Shown here in pieces: positions 46,462 to 55,120 of a stretch of DNA of 64,000 bases (position 1 is the first letter of the stretch; the number at the start of each line of letters is the position of its first letter). The notes beneath the pieces were generated by a model. It was not told the DNA's origin. It ran no database searches and saw only the letters and a list, made by a program, of their open reading frames with translations. Position numbers and translations under genes: made by a program. This DNA is from Chryseobacterium fluminis (lineage in GTDB: Bacteria; Bacteroidota; Bacteroidia; Flavobacteriales; Weeksellaceae), in contig NZ_CP111121.1 in the NCBI RefSeq assembly GCF_026314945.1, forward strand, positions 3,286,001-3,350,000, in the 5' to 3' direction.

Positions 46462-47074
46462 CCACTTTTACGCCGCAATTATGCCAGGGTTCTCCATGGG
46501 CAGGATTCAAAGCAGGCTTCGGACCTGTGGGAGCAGGAGCTGAATTGGGTGCCGGTGTATTCTGAGCAATCGTCTGAACAGGTTGTGTTGATGCGGGAGC
46601 CGGTTTACTGTTTAAAGGCTGTCCGACAGGAATATCACATCGGTGTCCAGGCTGTCCGTGAGCAGGATTCATTCCCGCAGCTACCTTTACCGGTTTTCCA
46701 TTATTCGGAATGACAAATTTACCCTTTGGCAGTGTATTCGGATCGATCTGAACAGCATTCGGAACATTGTTGACAGCAACATTCTTAGCTGCCGGAGCCG
46801 GTTTGCTGTTTAAAGGCTGTCCGACAGGAATATCACATCGGTGTCCCGGCTGCCCGTGAGCAGGATTCATTCCGGGCGCGGTGATAGCAGAAGAGGTACT
46901 TTGGATAGGCTGAAGACCGGACTGGTTAAGTAAAGAAGCCTTAGGTGAGTTATTTACAGCAACACCAGGCTGCTGAACGGCAGCCTCTTCTTTAATGTAG
47001 GTAGGTCTTTCATCTTTTTTACAAGAAACTGCTATTAACGTAACAGCAGCTAAACTTAAAAATGTATTCTTCAT
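46445..47074 (-). CDS. lipoprotein with repeated NPAHGxPxHxC motif
   Basis: A 209-residue Pro- and Ala-rich lipoprotein (lipobox LIAVSC, Cys18). Residues 69-95 and 135-161 are nearly identical copies of a unit beginning MNPAHGQPGHRCDIPVG, and residues 189-209 are a diverged third copy (LNPAHGEPWHNCGVKVG). Each unit offers two His and one Cys, a plausible metal ligand set. The first two copies also match closely in DNA. It is the first gene of a three-gene metal-linked cluster on this strand. The function is not established. Confidence 0.82.
   Translation of the reverse strand: MKNTFLSLAAVTLIAVSCKKDERPTYIKEEAAVQQPGVAVNNSPKASLLNQSGLQPIQSTSSAITAPGMNPAHGQPGHRCDIPVGQPLNSKPAPAAKNVAVNNVPNAVQIDPNTLPKGKFVIPNNGKPVKVAAGMNPAHGQPGHRCDIPVGQPLNSKPAPASTQPVQTIAQNTPAPNSAPAPTGPKPALNPAHGEPWHNCGVKVGEALP
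46592..46672 (-). repeat. intragenic direct repeat, second copy
   Basis: This stretch encodes residues 135-161 of the lipoprotein and matches 46790-46870 with only a few base differences in about 80, closer than needed to conserve protein. It indicates recent duplication or gene conversion. Confidence 0.85.
46790..46870 (-). repeat. intragenic direct repeat, first copy
   Basis: This stretch encodes residues 69-95 of the lipoprotein; it is the partner of 46592-46672, 198 bases apart. Confidence 0.85.
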
Positions 47075-47091
47075 GTCCTGTTGGTATGAAA

Positions 47092-47099
47092 CAAAATTA
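47092..47099 (-). promoter_or_regulatory. -7 element for lipoprotein cluster
   Basis: Minus-strand TAATTTTG, a TAnnTTTG match 17 bases before the ATG at 47074. It lies within the arm of the hairpin at 47093-47130. Confidence 0.5.
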
Positions 47100-47130
47100 G
47101 CAAAACATTTTTAATTGTTTTGCTAATTTT
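47093..47130 (-). terminator. terminator of the two-component operon
   Basis: A 15-bp perfect AT-rich stem (47093-47107 with 47116-47130), loop of 8, 23 bases after the response regulator stop. Its distal arm contains the promoter core of the next gene. Confidence 0.6.
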
Positions 47131-47153
47131 ATATTTATAATAATATTTAGGAA

Positions 47154-47840
47154 TTAATTCTTAACTAAAAGTCGGAATCCTTCCCCATGAACGTTGATAA
47201 TTTCCAAACCTTCATCATCTTTCAACAACTTACGAAGTTTTGCAATATAAACATCCATACTTCTCGCGGTGAAATAATTTTCTTTTTTCCAGATTTTCCT
47301 TAGGGCAAGATCTCTTGGCATGAAATCGTTTCTGTGGATGCAGAGAAGCTTTAATAATTCATTCTCTTTAGGTGACAGCTTGTATTCGTTGTCACCGACT
47401 CTTAATTGTCTCAGCATAGAATCAAAAAAAATACTGCTGATCTTAAATTGTTCCTGCTCTTCATTTTCCAATGTGGAGCTTCTCTGCAGGATAGCTTTGA
47501 TTTTATATAACAGCAGTTCGGTATCAAAAGGTTTTGTGATATAATCATCTGCTCCCAGCTGATATCCCTTCAAAATATCTTCTCGCATATTTCTTGCAGT
47601 CAGAAAAATAATAGGCGTATTCTTATCGATCTTTTTTACGTCTTCGGCTAATGAAAAGCCGTCTTTTTTAGGCATCATTACATCAAAAATGCAAATGTCG
47701 AATTCATTTTCTGTAAATTCTTTCAATCCCTGCTCACCATCTGTGGCTAGGGTAACTTCGAAGTTATTGATCGTTAAATAATCCTTCAGTACTGCTCCGA
47801 AACTCTGATCGTCCTCTACTAATAATATTCTGTTGCTCAT
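47154..47840 (-). CDS. OmpR-family response regulator
   Basis: A 228-residue regulator with a receiver domain (acidic pair ED, phospho-acceptor Asp53 in ICIFDVMMPKKDG, Lys in YITKPFDTE) and an OmpR-type winged helix (KLSPKENELLKLLCIH; RSMDVYIAKLRKLLKDD). It lies 104 bases after its partner kinase on the same strand. It resembles the RprY-type regulators of Bacteroidota in layout. The gene downstream on the same strand, the metal-linked lipoprotein, could be a target. Confidence 0.94.
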   Translation of the reverse strand: MSNRILLVEDDQSFGAVLKDYLTINNFEVTLATDGEQGLKEFTENEFDICIFDVMMPKKDGFSLAEDVKKIDKNTPIIFLTARNMREDILKGYQLGADDYITKPFDTELLLYKIKAILQRSSTLENEEQEQFKISSIFFDSMLRQLRVGDNEYKLSPKENELLKLLCIHRNDFMPRDLALRKIWKKENYFTARSMDVYIAKLRKLLKDDEGLEIINVHGEGFRLLVKN

Positions 47841-47944
47841 AGTTTTAAGTAATTAATAATTAAGAGGCAGGAATGTTATAAGCATTCCTCTCTCTATATA
47901 TTTTGCTTGGGTCTGTTTTATGATTGATTATACTTTTATTTATT

Positions 47945-49492
47945 TTAACTCATCGGTAATTTTATAGTAAATATACTTCCTTCCCCTTTGTTGGAGTCTA
48001 CTATAATCTGCCCTTTGTGTAAGTCTACAATTTTTTTTACGTAAGAAAGCCCTAATCCCTGACCTTTAACATTGTGAATATTCCCGGTCTCCTCCCTGAA
48101 GAACTTTTCGAAAATTTTTGTTTTATTCTGGCTTTCCATTCCTATTCCTTTATCCGAGACTTCAATAACATACAGATTTCCTTCATTGCTCGTTTTTACA
48201 TGAATTTCAGGATTTTCAGGAGAATATTTATTCGCATTGTCCAATAAGTTTACCAACATATTGGAAATATGGAATTCATCAATTTTAAATTTATATCTAT
48301 CGGCGGTAAATTCCTGGGTAAGAGAGCCGTTTCGCTGCTGTACAATCAGGTTAAATGATTCGGTTGTCCTCTTGATCAGTTCTCTTACATTGGTTTCCCT
48401 TAAGAACAGTTTGACTTCATTACGCTCCAGTTTCGACATATTGAGAACGTTTTCCACCTGCTTTTTCATCCGCAGATTTTCCTGCTTTATAAGTTCTGAA
48501 TAATATTTTACCTTTTCAGGATTGGTTGCGATCTTATCATTGGCCAAAGAATCGGTAGCGACGGAGATGGTAGCCAGCGGCGTCTTAAACTCATGCGACA
48601 TATTATTGATAAAATCGGTCTTCACTTCTGCCAGTTTTTTCTGCTTCATCATATAATTAATGGAAATGATATAAATTCCCAGAATGGTTAGGAGTGACAG
48701 GAAAGTTCCCAACAACATCGGCCAGTTATTCATCGCCAGTGAATATTCCTTTTTAGGGAAAACCAATGCGAGATTATATAAAGTTCTCTCTTTCTGGTCG
48801 GTAAAAAGAGGGTAGCTGTACGTATTGTTTTCCTTTTTTTCCTTATAATCTTTATTAACGACGCTGGTAAGATTATTATTCTTATCAATAATTCCATAGC
48901 CGAATTTGGATGAAATCCCCCTGATCCTCAGTTCTTTGGTGATCACAGAATCCAGAACTTTCTCATCCACTCTTTTAGTGATCGGTATATTATTACCTAA
49001 AATTTTAGCGTATTCTTTTAAAGAGTAATCACCATTTTCCAAAGACTGATTGATGTCCGAAGTTAAAATCTCACGGTTGGTCGTATCTCTTTTGATCTTG
49101 TAAGCAGCTTCATCAGTATATAATTTGGTCAGCTTGATAGAGTCTCCCTGCTGAGAAATGGGAAGCTGGGTTTTCTCAATAATATTTTTTGAGTAAATGA
49201 TCTGTCTCTGGGCGCCGGAATCTTCTACCTGCTGAATGGTTGTCAGGGAAGGTTTATCGCTATTGGCTAAAATATTATTTCTAAGGTCCTTATAATCAAT
49301 ATTGAGATATTTGTCAACTTCAATTTCAGCCATGCTTTTGGAAGTACTTTCCAGAGCGGAATATACTTTATTGGAAAAATCCTGCTCAAGAGCACCATAA
49401 TAACGTTTCAGCCAATAAAATTGAAGCGTGACGAAGACAATCAATGAAATTGTCATAAACACCGAAATTATTGGAATGAATTTATTATTCAT
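47945..49492 (-). CDS. sensor histidine kinase
   Basis: A 515-residue kinase. Transmembrane helices at about residues 7-27 and 258-280 bracket a large periplasmic sensor of roughly 230 residues. There is no clear HAMP domain. The HisKA domain has His300 in NNMSHEFKTPLATIS. The ATPase part shows NLLDNANKYS, VSDKGIGM and GQGLGLSYV. It forms an operon with the response regulator at 47154. The large sensor fold is not recognised and the signal is unknown. Confidence 0.94.
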   Translation of the reverse strand: MNNKFIPIISVFMTISLIVFVTLQFYWLKRYYGALEQDFSNKVYSALESTSKSMAEIEVDKYLNIDYKDLRNNILANSDKPSLTTIQQVEDSGAQRQIIYSKNIIEKTQLPISQQGDSIKLTKLYTDEAAYKIKRDTTNREILTSDINQSLENGDYSLKEYAKILGNNIPITKRVDEKVLDSVITKELRIRGISSKFGYGIIDKNNNLTSVVNKDYKEKKENNTYSYPLFTDQKERTLYNLALVFPKKEYSLAMNNWPMLLGTFLSLLTILGIYIISINYMMKQKKLAEVKTDFINNMSHEFKTPLATISVATDSLANDKIATNPEKVKYYSELIKQENLRMKKQVENVLNMSKLERNEVKLFLRETNVRELIKRTTESFNLIVQQRNGSLTQEFTADRYKFKIDEFHISNMLVNLLDNANKYSPENPEIHVKTSNEGNLYVIEVSDKGIGMESQNKTKIFEKFFREETGNIHNVKGQGLGLSYVKKIVDLHKGQIIVDSNKGEGSIFTIKLPMS

Positions 49493-49667
49493 GAGGGTAT
49501 TTTATAATTCTTGTAATGATGAATGTTAAAATTAATTATTTTATGACTTAATGAACAAAAAACGAGCCAAAAAATTGTATAATTTTTCTTAAAAAGACGT
49601 TTTTTAACATTTATTTATGAATTTGTACGGCTTTTTACAGGTGCGGTAAGGTTACAAAATAAAAAAG

Positions 49668-49675
49668 TAGCTTTG
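49668..49675 (+). promoter_or_regulatory. Bacteroidota -7 element
   Basis: TAGCTTTG matches TAnnTTTG, 19 bases before the ATG of the AHSA1-type gene at 49695. Confidence 0.55.
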
Positions 49676-49694
49676 TTTAAAACAAAATAGTATT

Positions 49695-50186
49695 ATGGAA
49701 TCTGATATCATTTTTAACAAAGATTTTGATTCGAACAGTGTATATATTATGAAGATATTTAACGCTGATGTTTCAGAGATGTGGAATTATTTTACCCAAT
49801 CGGAATTACTGGATCAATGGTGGGCTCCAAAACCGTGGAAGTGTGAAACCAGACACCAGGATTTCAGGAAAGACGGAAGTTGGCTCTACTCCATGATTGG
49901 ACCGGAGGGTGAAAGGCATTACGCGCAGATGAAATACGGTGAAATCATGGAACACAGAAGTTTTGACGGTGTCGATAACTTCTGTGATGAAAACGGGCAG
50001 GTAAATCCTGATTTTCCGGATACCAGGTGGCTGTTCGGTTTCACCGGCGTGGAAGAAGGAACAAAAATTACCGTTAATATTCATTTTCAATCGGAGCAGG
50101 CCATGAAGCAGCTACTGGAAATGGGTTTTGAAGACGGTTTTAAAAGAGGACTGGATCAGTTAGAGCAGATTTTAATAAACCCTTAA
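49695..50186 (+). CDS. SRPBCC/AHSA1-domain protein
   Basis: A 163-residue cytosolic protein of the START-like helix-grip fold. The sequence SEMWNYFTQSELLDQWWAPK, then WLYSMIGPEGERHYAQMKYG and LEMGFEDGFKRGLDQLEQIL, is characteristic of bacterial AHSA1-like proteins, which bind hydrophobic ligands in a central cavity. Biochemical roles differ across the family and cannot be told from sequence. The gene is monocistronic with its own promoter and a shared terminator downstream. Confidence 0.9.
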   Translation: MESDIIFNKDFDSNSVYIMKIFNADVSEMWNYFTQSELLDQWWAPKPWKCETRHQDFRKDGSWLYSMIGPEGERHYAQMKYGEIMEHRSFDGVDNFCDENGQVNPDFPDTRWLFGFTGVEEGTKITVNIHFQSEQAMKQLLEMGFEDGFKRGLDQLEQILINP

Positions 50187-50218
50187 TGACTGATATTTTC
50201 ACGAAGAAATTCAATGAT

Positions 50219-50287
50219 TTTATCAACAGGAACGGTCTTTAGCCCATTTACAAGATAAACGTATTAAATCTGGCTTTAGCCAAACTA
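50219..50287 (+). repeat. twin-hairpin intergenic repeat, copy B
   Basis: This copy aligns with the reverse complement of 21357-21428. Shared blocks are ATCAAcAGGAACGG at the start and GGCTTTAGCCAAA at the end, with a variable middle of about 18 bases. It lies between the 3-prime ends of two convergent genes. Confidence 0.8.
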
Positions 50288-50295
50288 AAAAACAA

Positions 50296-50326
50296 AAAAT
50301 GGAAAGTAGGTTTTACTTTCCATTTT
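50296..50326. terminator. bidirectional terminator
   Basis: Perfect 13-bp stem (50296-50308 with 50314-50326), loop GGTTT. On the minus strand it is followed by a T-rich run, fitting termination of the ptrB operon. Confidence 0.82.
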
Positions 50327-50357
50327 CAAATTATTTAATTTTCAAATTTTCAAATTC

Positions 50358-50699
50358 TCAAATCAATTCTTCATCCTGAAAATATTGAATAATCGCCTTT
50401 TTCATAAGCAGCGTCTGCTCATTAGGCCGCAATTCGGGAAGTTCTTCCAGCTGGTTAAAATGTGGCCAGCCATCTTCGTAATGCGAGAATTTATAGTATC
50501 CGAAAGGTTCGAGTAATCTGCATACGGCAATATGAAGAATATTTAATTTATCATCTTTGGTATATTTCTGCTGACCACTTCCTAATTCCTGCAGGCCAAT
50601 TAAAAATAAGAGTGTCTCAATAGGCGGATCTTTTTCAGTGTCAAAATTTTCGGTAAAAAATTCCTGTATTTTTTTCCAGTATTCTGCGTCGTTAATCAT
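50358..50699 (-). CDS. conserved small cytosolic protein, unknown
   Basis: A 113-residue protein without signal or membrane segment. It is acidic and helical, with LLFLIGLQELGSGQQKYTKD and LLEPFGYYKFSHYEDGWPHF as likely conserved parts. I do not recognise a named family. Its ATG overlaps the ptrB stop by 8 bases, so the two are translationally coupled and probably functionally linked, but nothing in the sequence shows how. Confidence 0.82.
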   Translation of the reverse strand: MINDAEYWKKIQEFFTENFDTEKDPPIETLLFLIGLQELGSGQQKYTKDDKLNILHIAVCRLLEPFGYYKFSHYEDGWPHFNQLEELPELRPNEQTLLMKKAIIQYFQDEELI

Positions 50700-52743
50700 C
50701 TTTTTTATTTTCTAATTTTAATAAGAAGGCATATTCCAGCGCATCCTCTTTTAGGGATTCGAATCTTCCGCTGGCACCTCCGTGTCCTGAGCTCATATCG
50801 GTCTTAAAGATCAGAAGATTGTCATCCGTCTTCAGCTCTCTTAATTTTGCCGTCCATTTGGCAGGCTCCCAATACTGAACCTGGGAATCATGAAGTCCGG
50901 TGGTGATCAGAGCATGAGGGTAGTCTTTAGCTTCTACATTGTCATAAGGCGAATAATCTTTCATATAATGATAATATTCTTCGTCATTCGGATTTCCCCA
51001 TTCGTCGTATTCCCCGGTAGTCAGAGGAATGGTTTCATCCAGCATGGTTGTCACAACATCTACAAAAGGGACCTGCGCCACGATTCCGTTAAATAAAGCC
51101 GGTTCATAATTCATCACAGCACCTACCAGAAGTCCGCCTGCACTGCCGCCCATCGCATACAGATGTTTTGATGAAGTGTAATTTTCTTTAATCAGATATT
51201 TTCCGGCATCGATAAAATCAAAAAAGGTATTCTTCTTAAACATCATTTTTCCGTTCTCATACCATTCTCTTCCTAAATATTCACCTCCTCTGATATGAGC
51301 AATGGCATAAATGAAACCACGGTCTAAAATGGACAGCCTCACATTTGAGAAGCTTGCGTCAACGGTATGACCGTAGCTTCCGTAACCGTACAGAAGCAAC
51401 GGGGTATCTGCAGATTTTTTCGTGTCTTTATGGTAAACCAGAGAAATCGGAATTTTTACCTCTCCATCCCGGGATTCTGCCCATATCCTTTCCGAAATGT
51501 AATTTTCCGGGAAAAATGTTCCACCCAGAACCTCCTGCTGTTTCAAAAGTCGGGTGGTTTTGTCCTTCATATTATATTCGTAAGTAGAGCTTGGCTGGGT
51601 CAGTGAAGTATAACCATAGCGTAAAATTTCCGTGTCAAACTCAAGATTGACGCCGATATAAGCAGTATAAGTAGGATCTGAAAAAGGAAGGTAGTATGAT
51701 TCCTGTGTCTGTTCTTCAATGATTTTGATCTGCAGCAGCCCTTCCTCTCTTTCCTCAAGGACGAGATAATGTCTGAAAATTTCAAAGCCTTCCAATAGTA
51801 CTTCCGGACGGTGAGTAATGACATCCACCCAGTTTTCCATTCCGCAATTACTGATCTTTGCTTTTACGATTTTGAAATTAAACGCATCATCTGCATTGGT
51901 AATGATGTAGAATTCGTCTTCATAATGCTCTACAGAATATTCCAGATCATCGATTCTCGGCTGAATGATCGTCCAGTCTGCAAAAACATTATCGGAAGGA
52001 ATGAATCTATGCTCGTCGGAAATCGTACTTGAACTTGCGATGAAAATATATTCCAGAGATTTTGTTTTGAAGACATTCACGTCAAAAGTGTCATCCTCTT
52101 CATGGAAGATAAGAACATCTTCTGAAGCATCGGTGCCCAATTTATGTCTGTAGACCTGGAATGCACGTAGACTTTCATCTTTTCGGATGTAAAAAACATG
52201 CTCGTTATCATTAGCCCAGACTGCTTTTCCTGTCGTATTGTCGATTTTATCAGAAAGAATTTCTCCGGTCTTTAAATCTTTAAAATGAATGGAATAAATT
52301 CTTCGCCCTACTTTGTCTTCAGAGAAGGATACCATCTCATTATTCGGGCTTACCGCGAGGCTGCCGACTTCAAAATAGTCTTCACCTTCTGCCAGGTCAT
52401 TGACATCGATAATAATTTCTTCTTCGTTATCCAGACTTTGATACTTTCTGCAAAAAATAGGATATTCTTTTCCCTCTTCGTAACGAACGATGTACCAGTA
52501 TCCATTAAAAAAATAGGGTAGAGATTCATCATCTTTTTTATAACGGGCCTTCATTTCCTCAAAAAGCTCTTCCTGAAACGCTTCAGTATCCTCCATGATG
52601 AAATTTGCGTAGGCATTTTCTTCTTCAAGATATTTTATGACTTCCGGATTTTCCCTTTCGTTGAGCCAGAAATAATTGTCGGTCCTTTTATCTCCGTGTG
52701 TTTCCAGTATTTTTTCTATTTTTTTTGCCTGTGGAGCTTTCAT
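50692..52743 (-). CDS. ptrB: oligopeptidase B (S9A serine peptidase)
   Basis: A 683-residue peptidase of the prolyl oligopeptidase family that cleaves short peptides, in oligopeptidase B after Arg or Lys. It has an N-terminal beta-propeller and a C-terminal alpha/beta-hydrolase domain. The triad is visible: nucleophile Ser in MGGSAGGLLVG, Asp in TTGLHDSQVQYWEP and His in SSGHGGASGRF. There is no signal peptide, so it is probably cytosolic. Length is normal for PtrB. It overlaps the 113-residue gene downstream. Confidence 0.93.
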   Translation of the reverse strand: MKAPQAKKIEKILETHGDKRTDNYFWLNERENPEVIKYLEEENAYANFIMEDTEAFQEELFEEMKARYKKDDESLPYFFNGYWYIVRYEEGKEYPIFCRKYQSLDNEEEIIIDVNDLAEGEDYFEVGSLAVSPNNEMVSFSEDKVGRRIYSIHFKDLKTGEILSDKIDNTTGKAVWANDNEHVFYIRKDESLRAFQVYRHKLGTDASEDVLIFHEEDDTFDVNVFKTKSLEYIFIASSSTISDEHRFIPSDNVFADWTIIQPRIDDLEYSVEHYEDEFYIITNADDAFNFKIVKAKISNCGMENWVDVITHRPEVLLEGFEIFRHYLVLEEREEGLLQIKIIEEQTQESYYLPFSDPTYTAYIGVNLEFDTEILRYGYTSLTQPSSTYEYNMKDKTTRLLKQQEVLGGTFFPENYISERIWAESRDGEVKIPISLVYHKDTKKSADTPLLLYGYGSYGHTVDASFSNVRLSILDRGFIYAIAHIRGGEYLGREWYENGKMMFKKNTFFDFIDAGKYLIKENYTSSKHLYAMGGSAGGLLVGAVMNYEPALFNGIVAQVPFVDVVTTMLDETIPLTTGEYDEWGNPNDEEYYHYMKDYSPYDNVEAKDYPHALITTGLHDSQVQYWEPAKWTAKLRELKTDDNLLIFKTDMSSGHGGASGRFESLKEDALEYAFLLKLENKKDD

Positions 52744-52845
52744 TCGAATGTTTTAAATTTTTAAAGCGCTGCTACGTTTTTCTCCCTGAAAAAGTATCTT
52801 TTTGCAGGCGTTTCTTTTAATATTAATTCTTGTTCAAATTTAATT

Positions 52846-52880
52846 AAAAAAAAACCATCTTTCCTTTATGAAAAGACGGT
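52846..52880 (-). terminator. Rho-independent terminator of hemD
   Basis: On the minus strand a 9-bp stem (52872-52880 with 52854-52862, one G-U pair) is followed by a run of nine T. It lies 25 bases after the hemD stop. Confidence 0.85.
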
Positions 52881-52904
52881 GAGTTTGTATTTTATATCAA
52901 AATC

Positions 52905-53654
52905 CTACTTGTGTAGTGCTTTGATGTATTTTTCTAATGCCATGGTCATCGATGGTGTTTCCTTTGTAGGAGCCATTAAGTCTACTTTTAAGCCAGCTTC
53001 TTCTGCAGCAGCCGAGGTCGTAGTTCCGAAGACGCCAATCTTCGTTTCATCCTGCTTGAAGTCAGGGAAGTTCTGCTGTAAGGATTTAATCCCCTGCGGG
53101 CTGAAGAAAATCAGCATATCATAATCCTTAATATTGATATCGGTAAGATCACTGCATACCGTTCTGTACATAATGGCTCTGGTCCACTGAATATTGGCGG
53201 AATCTAATGTTTTAACAATATCAGGACTCAACACATCAGAAGAAGGAAGCAGGTATTTTTCCGTTGGGAATTTTTTGAAAAGAGGAGCAAGATCCGAGAA
53301 GTTTTTCTCCCCGAAACTGATCTTTCTTTTTCGGTAAACAATATGTTTTTGAAGATAATTGGCAATAGCTTCCGACTGGCAGATGTATCTCATCGTATCC
53401 GGAACGGAAAAACGAAGTTCCTCAGCCAATCTGAAATAATGATCAATCGCATTCTTGCTGGTAAAAATAATACCGGTATACTGCGTAAGATCTATCTTCT
53501 GTGTTCTAAGTTCTTTGTTGTCAACTCCCTCGACATGGATGAAAGGGCGAAAATCAATCTTTATTTTTTCCTTTTTCGCTATATCCAGGTAGGGCGAAGA
53601 TTCACTAGGCGCTGGTTGTGAAACCAAAATAGACTTTATTCTCATCATTGACAT
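52905..53654 (-). CDS. hemD: uroporphyrinogen-III synthase
   Basis: A 249-residue cytosolic enzyme of tetrapyrrole synthesis that closes and rearranges hydroxymethylbilane. HemD proteins are highly divergent, so the call rests on the bilobed pattern: IKSILVSQPAP at the start, GIIFTSKNAIDHYF, LLPSSDVLSPDIV, DMLIFFSPQGIKSLQQNF and IGVFGTTTSAAAEEAG. These match the SKNA and SPxG motifs of the family. It is 3 bases downstream of the DUF4271 gene, a pairing common in Flavobacteriia. An internal Met at 53645 is an alternative start. Confidence 0.88.
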   Translation of the reverse strand: MSMMRIKSILVSQPAPSESSPYLDIAKKEKIKIDFRPFIHVEGVDNKELRTQKIDLTQYTGIIFTSKNAIDHYFRLAEELRFSVPDTMRYICQSEAIANYLQKHIVYRKRKISFGEKNFSDLAPLFKKFPTEKYLLPSSDVLSPDIVKTLDSANIQWTRAIMYRTVCSDLTDINIKDYDMLIFFSPQGIKSLQQNFPDFKQDETKIGVFGTTTSAAAEEAGLKVDLMAPTKETPSMTMALEKYIKALHK

Positions 53655-53657
53655 TTA

Positions 53658-54344
53658 TTAATAAAACAACAATTTCCAAAGCAACAAAAGTGGTGCGATT
53701 TGGAGGGTGCAAATATACAAAAATTTATAATACCATTTTTCAGGTAATACGTTGTTCTTGTGAAATAAATAGAAAAAAACCTTGAAAATGAAGACAAAAG
53801 AAAAGAACAACAGATAGTAATAAAATATTCTACTTCTGTCTACAGGGAAATAATAATGGACTACACATAAAATTATAAGCAGAAAAGACAGGATGAAATA
53901 GAATTTTGTGGAGGTGAAATAAAATACCGGCCATTTTTTTCCATCACCGATACTTTGGAAAAATAAGAAACCGAAAGATGATTTTAAGACATAAAATAAA
54001 ATAACAACGGTTAAGGTATATCCGAATTTGTTCATCTGATAGCCCATAACCTGAAGATCGGCCACGTATTTTGGGACCGTGGGGATGTATTGGGATAATA
54101 AAACCGCAAGAGTAAGAGTGGTTACACACGAAGTGATGACCCAGCTGGGCAGATTGTTGCTGGCATCAAAGTATTTTTGAAGCAGGAAATCTTTTAAATT
54201 GGCATCTCTCTCGATAACATTCATCATAAAAATGAACAGGAAGATGCAGCCCAGCAGTATAAAAATTACCCAGTCATTGTTCTCGGGTATTCTTACATGG
54301 TTTGTGAAATTTTGTGATAACAGCAACAGAATGTTTTTTTGCAA
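53658..54344 (-). CDS. DUF4271 integral membrane protein
   Basis: A 228-residue protein with about six transmembrane helices (first WVIFILLGCIFLFIFMMN, last near TLQIAPLLLLWKLLF). It fits the DUF4271 family of Bacteroidota, which is typically encoded beside hemD. Its function is unknown. It is divergent from the glycosyltransferase gene and probably cotranscribed with hemD. Confidence 0.85.
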   Translation of the reverse strand: MQKNILLLLSQNFTNHVRIPENNDWVIFILLGCIFLFIFMMNVIERDANLKDFLLQKYFDASNNLPSWVITSCVTTLTLAVLLSQYIPTVPKYVADLQVMGYQMNKFGYTLTVVILFYVLKSSFGFLFFQSIGDGKKWPVFYFTSTKFYFILSFLLIILCVVHYYFPVDRSRIFYYYLLFFSFVFIFKVFFYLFHKNNVLPEKWYYKFLYICTLQIAPLLLLWKLLFY

Positions 54345-54386
54345 AATTATAGATTATTTTGTATAAAATAAAAAGGTTAAATAAAC

Positions 54387-54394
54387 TATCTTTG
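54387..54394 (+). promoter_or_regulatory. Bacteroidota -7 element
   Basis: TATCTTTG is a strong TAnnTTTG match ending 9 bases before the ATG at 54404, giving a leader of only a few bases. Confidence 0.6.
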
Positions 54395-54403
54395 CAAATC
54401 GAA

Positions 54404-55120
54404 ATGAAAAAACTGGTCATTATCCCCACGTATAACGAAAAGGAAAATATTGAAAATATTATTTCCGCTGTTTTTGCATTGGAAGATGACTTTCATATTT
54501 TGGTTGTGGATGATACCTCCCCCGACGGAACGGCTGAAGTTGTGAGAGATCTGCAAAGAAGATTTACTCACAACCTGCACCTCTCGGTGAGACATGTAAA
54601 AGACGGTTTGGGAAAAGCATATATCCATGGATTTAAATGGGCCCTCCAGAATAAATATGACTATATTTTTGAGATGGATGCCGATTTTTCACATAATCCC
54701 AATGATCTTCCAAAATTATATGAAGCCTGTCTGAATGCGGATATGGCGATCGGGTCCCGGTACTCTAAAGGAGTAAATGTGGTCAATTGGCCCATGGGAA
54801 GAGTATTGCTTTCTTATTTTGCATCCAGATATGTAAGATTTATTTTAGGACTTACCATTCATGATACAACGGCAGGTTTTGTTTGTTTTTCCCGGAACGT
54901 TCTGGAAGAAATCGGACTGGATAATGTAAGGCTGAAAGGATATGGGTTTCAGATTGAAATGAAATTCAGAACTTTTAAGAAGGGTTTCAAAATTGTAGAA
55001 GTCCCTATTATTTTTACCAACAGAGTTTTGGGAGAAAGTAAAATGAACGGCGGAATTATTCATGAAGCTGTTTTTGGAGTATTAAATTTAAAATGGAAAT
55101 CATTAATCAACAGATTATGA
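54404..55120 (+). CDS. polyprenol-phosphate mannosyltransferase-like GT2 enzyme
   Basis: A 238-residue glycosyltransferase family 2 protein, start at the ATG at 54404 because MKKLVIIPTYNEKENIENII is the normal family opening and the -7 box precedes it. It resembles dolichol-phosphate mannose synthase (Dpm1): VVDDTSPDGTAEVV, IFEMDADFSHNP with the metal-binding DAD, and GYGFQIEMKFR. It has no C-terminal membrane anchor. Such enzymes transfer a sugar from a nucleotide to polyprenyl phosphate at the inner membrane. Its stop overlaps the next gene's ATG. Confidence 0.92.
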   Translation: MKKLVIIPTYNEKENIENIISAVFALEDDFHILVVDDTSPDGTAEVVRDLQRRFTHNLHLSVRHVKDGLGKAYIHGFKWALQNKYDYIFEMDADFSHNPNDLPKLYEACLNADMAIGSRYSKGVNVVNWPMGRVLLSYFASRYVRFILGLTIHDTTAGFVCFSRNVLEEIGLDNVRLKGYGFQIEMKFRTFKKGFKIVEVPIIFTNRVLGESKMNGGIIHEAVFGVLNLKWKSLINRL

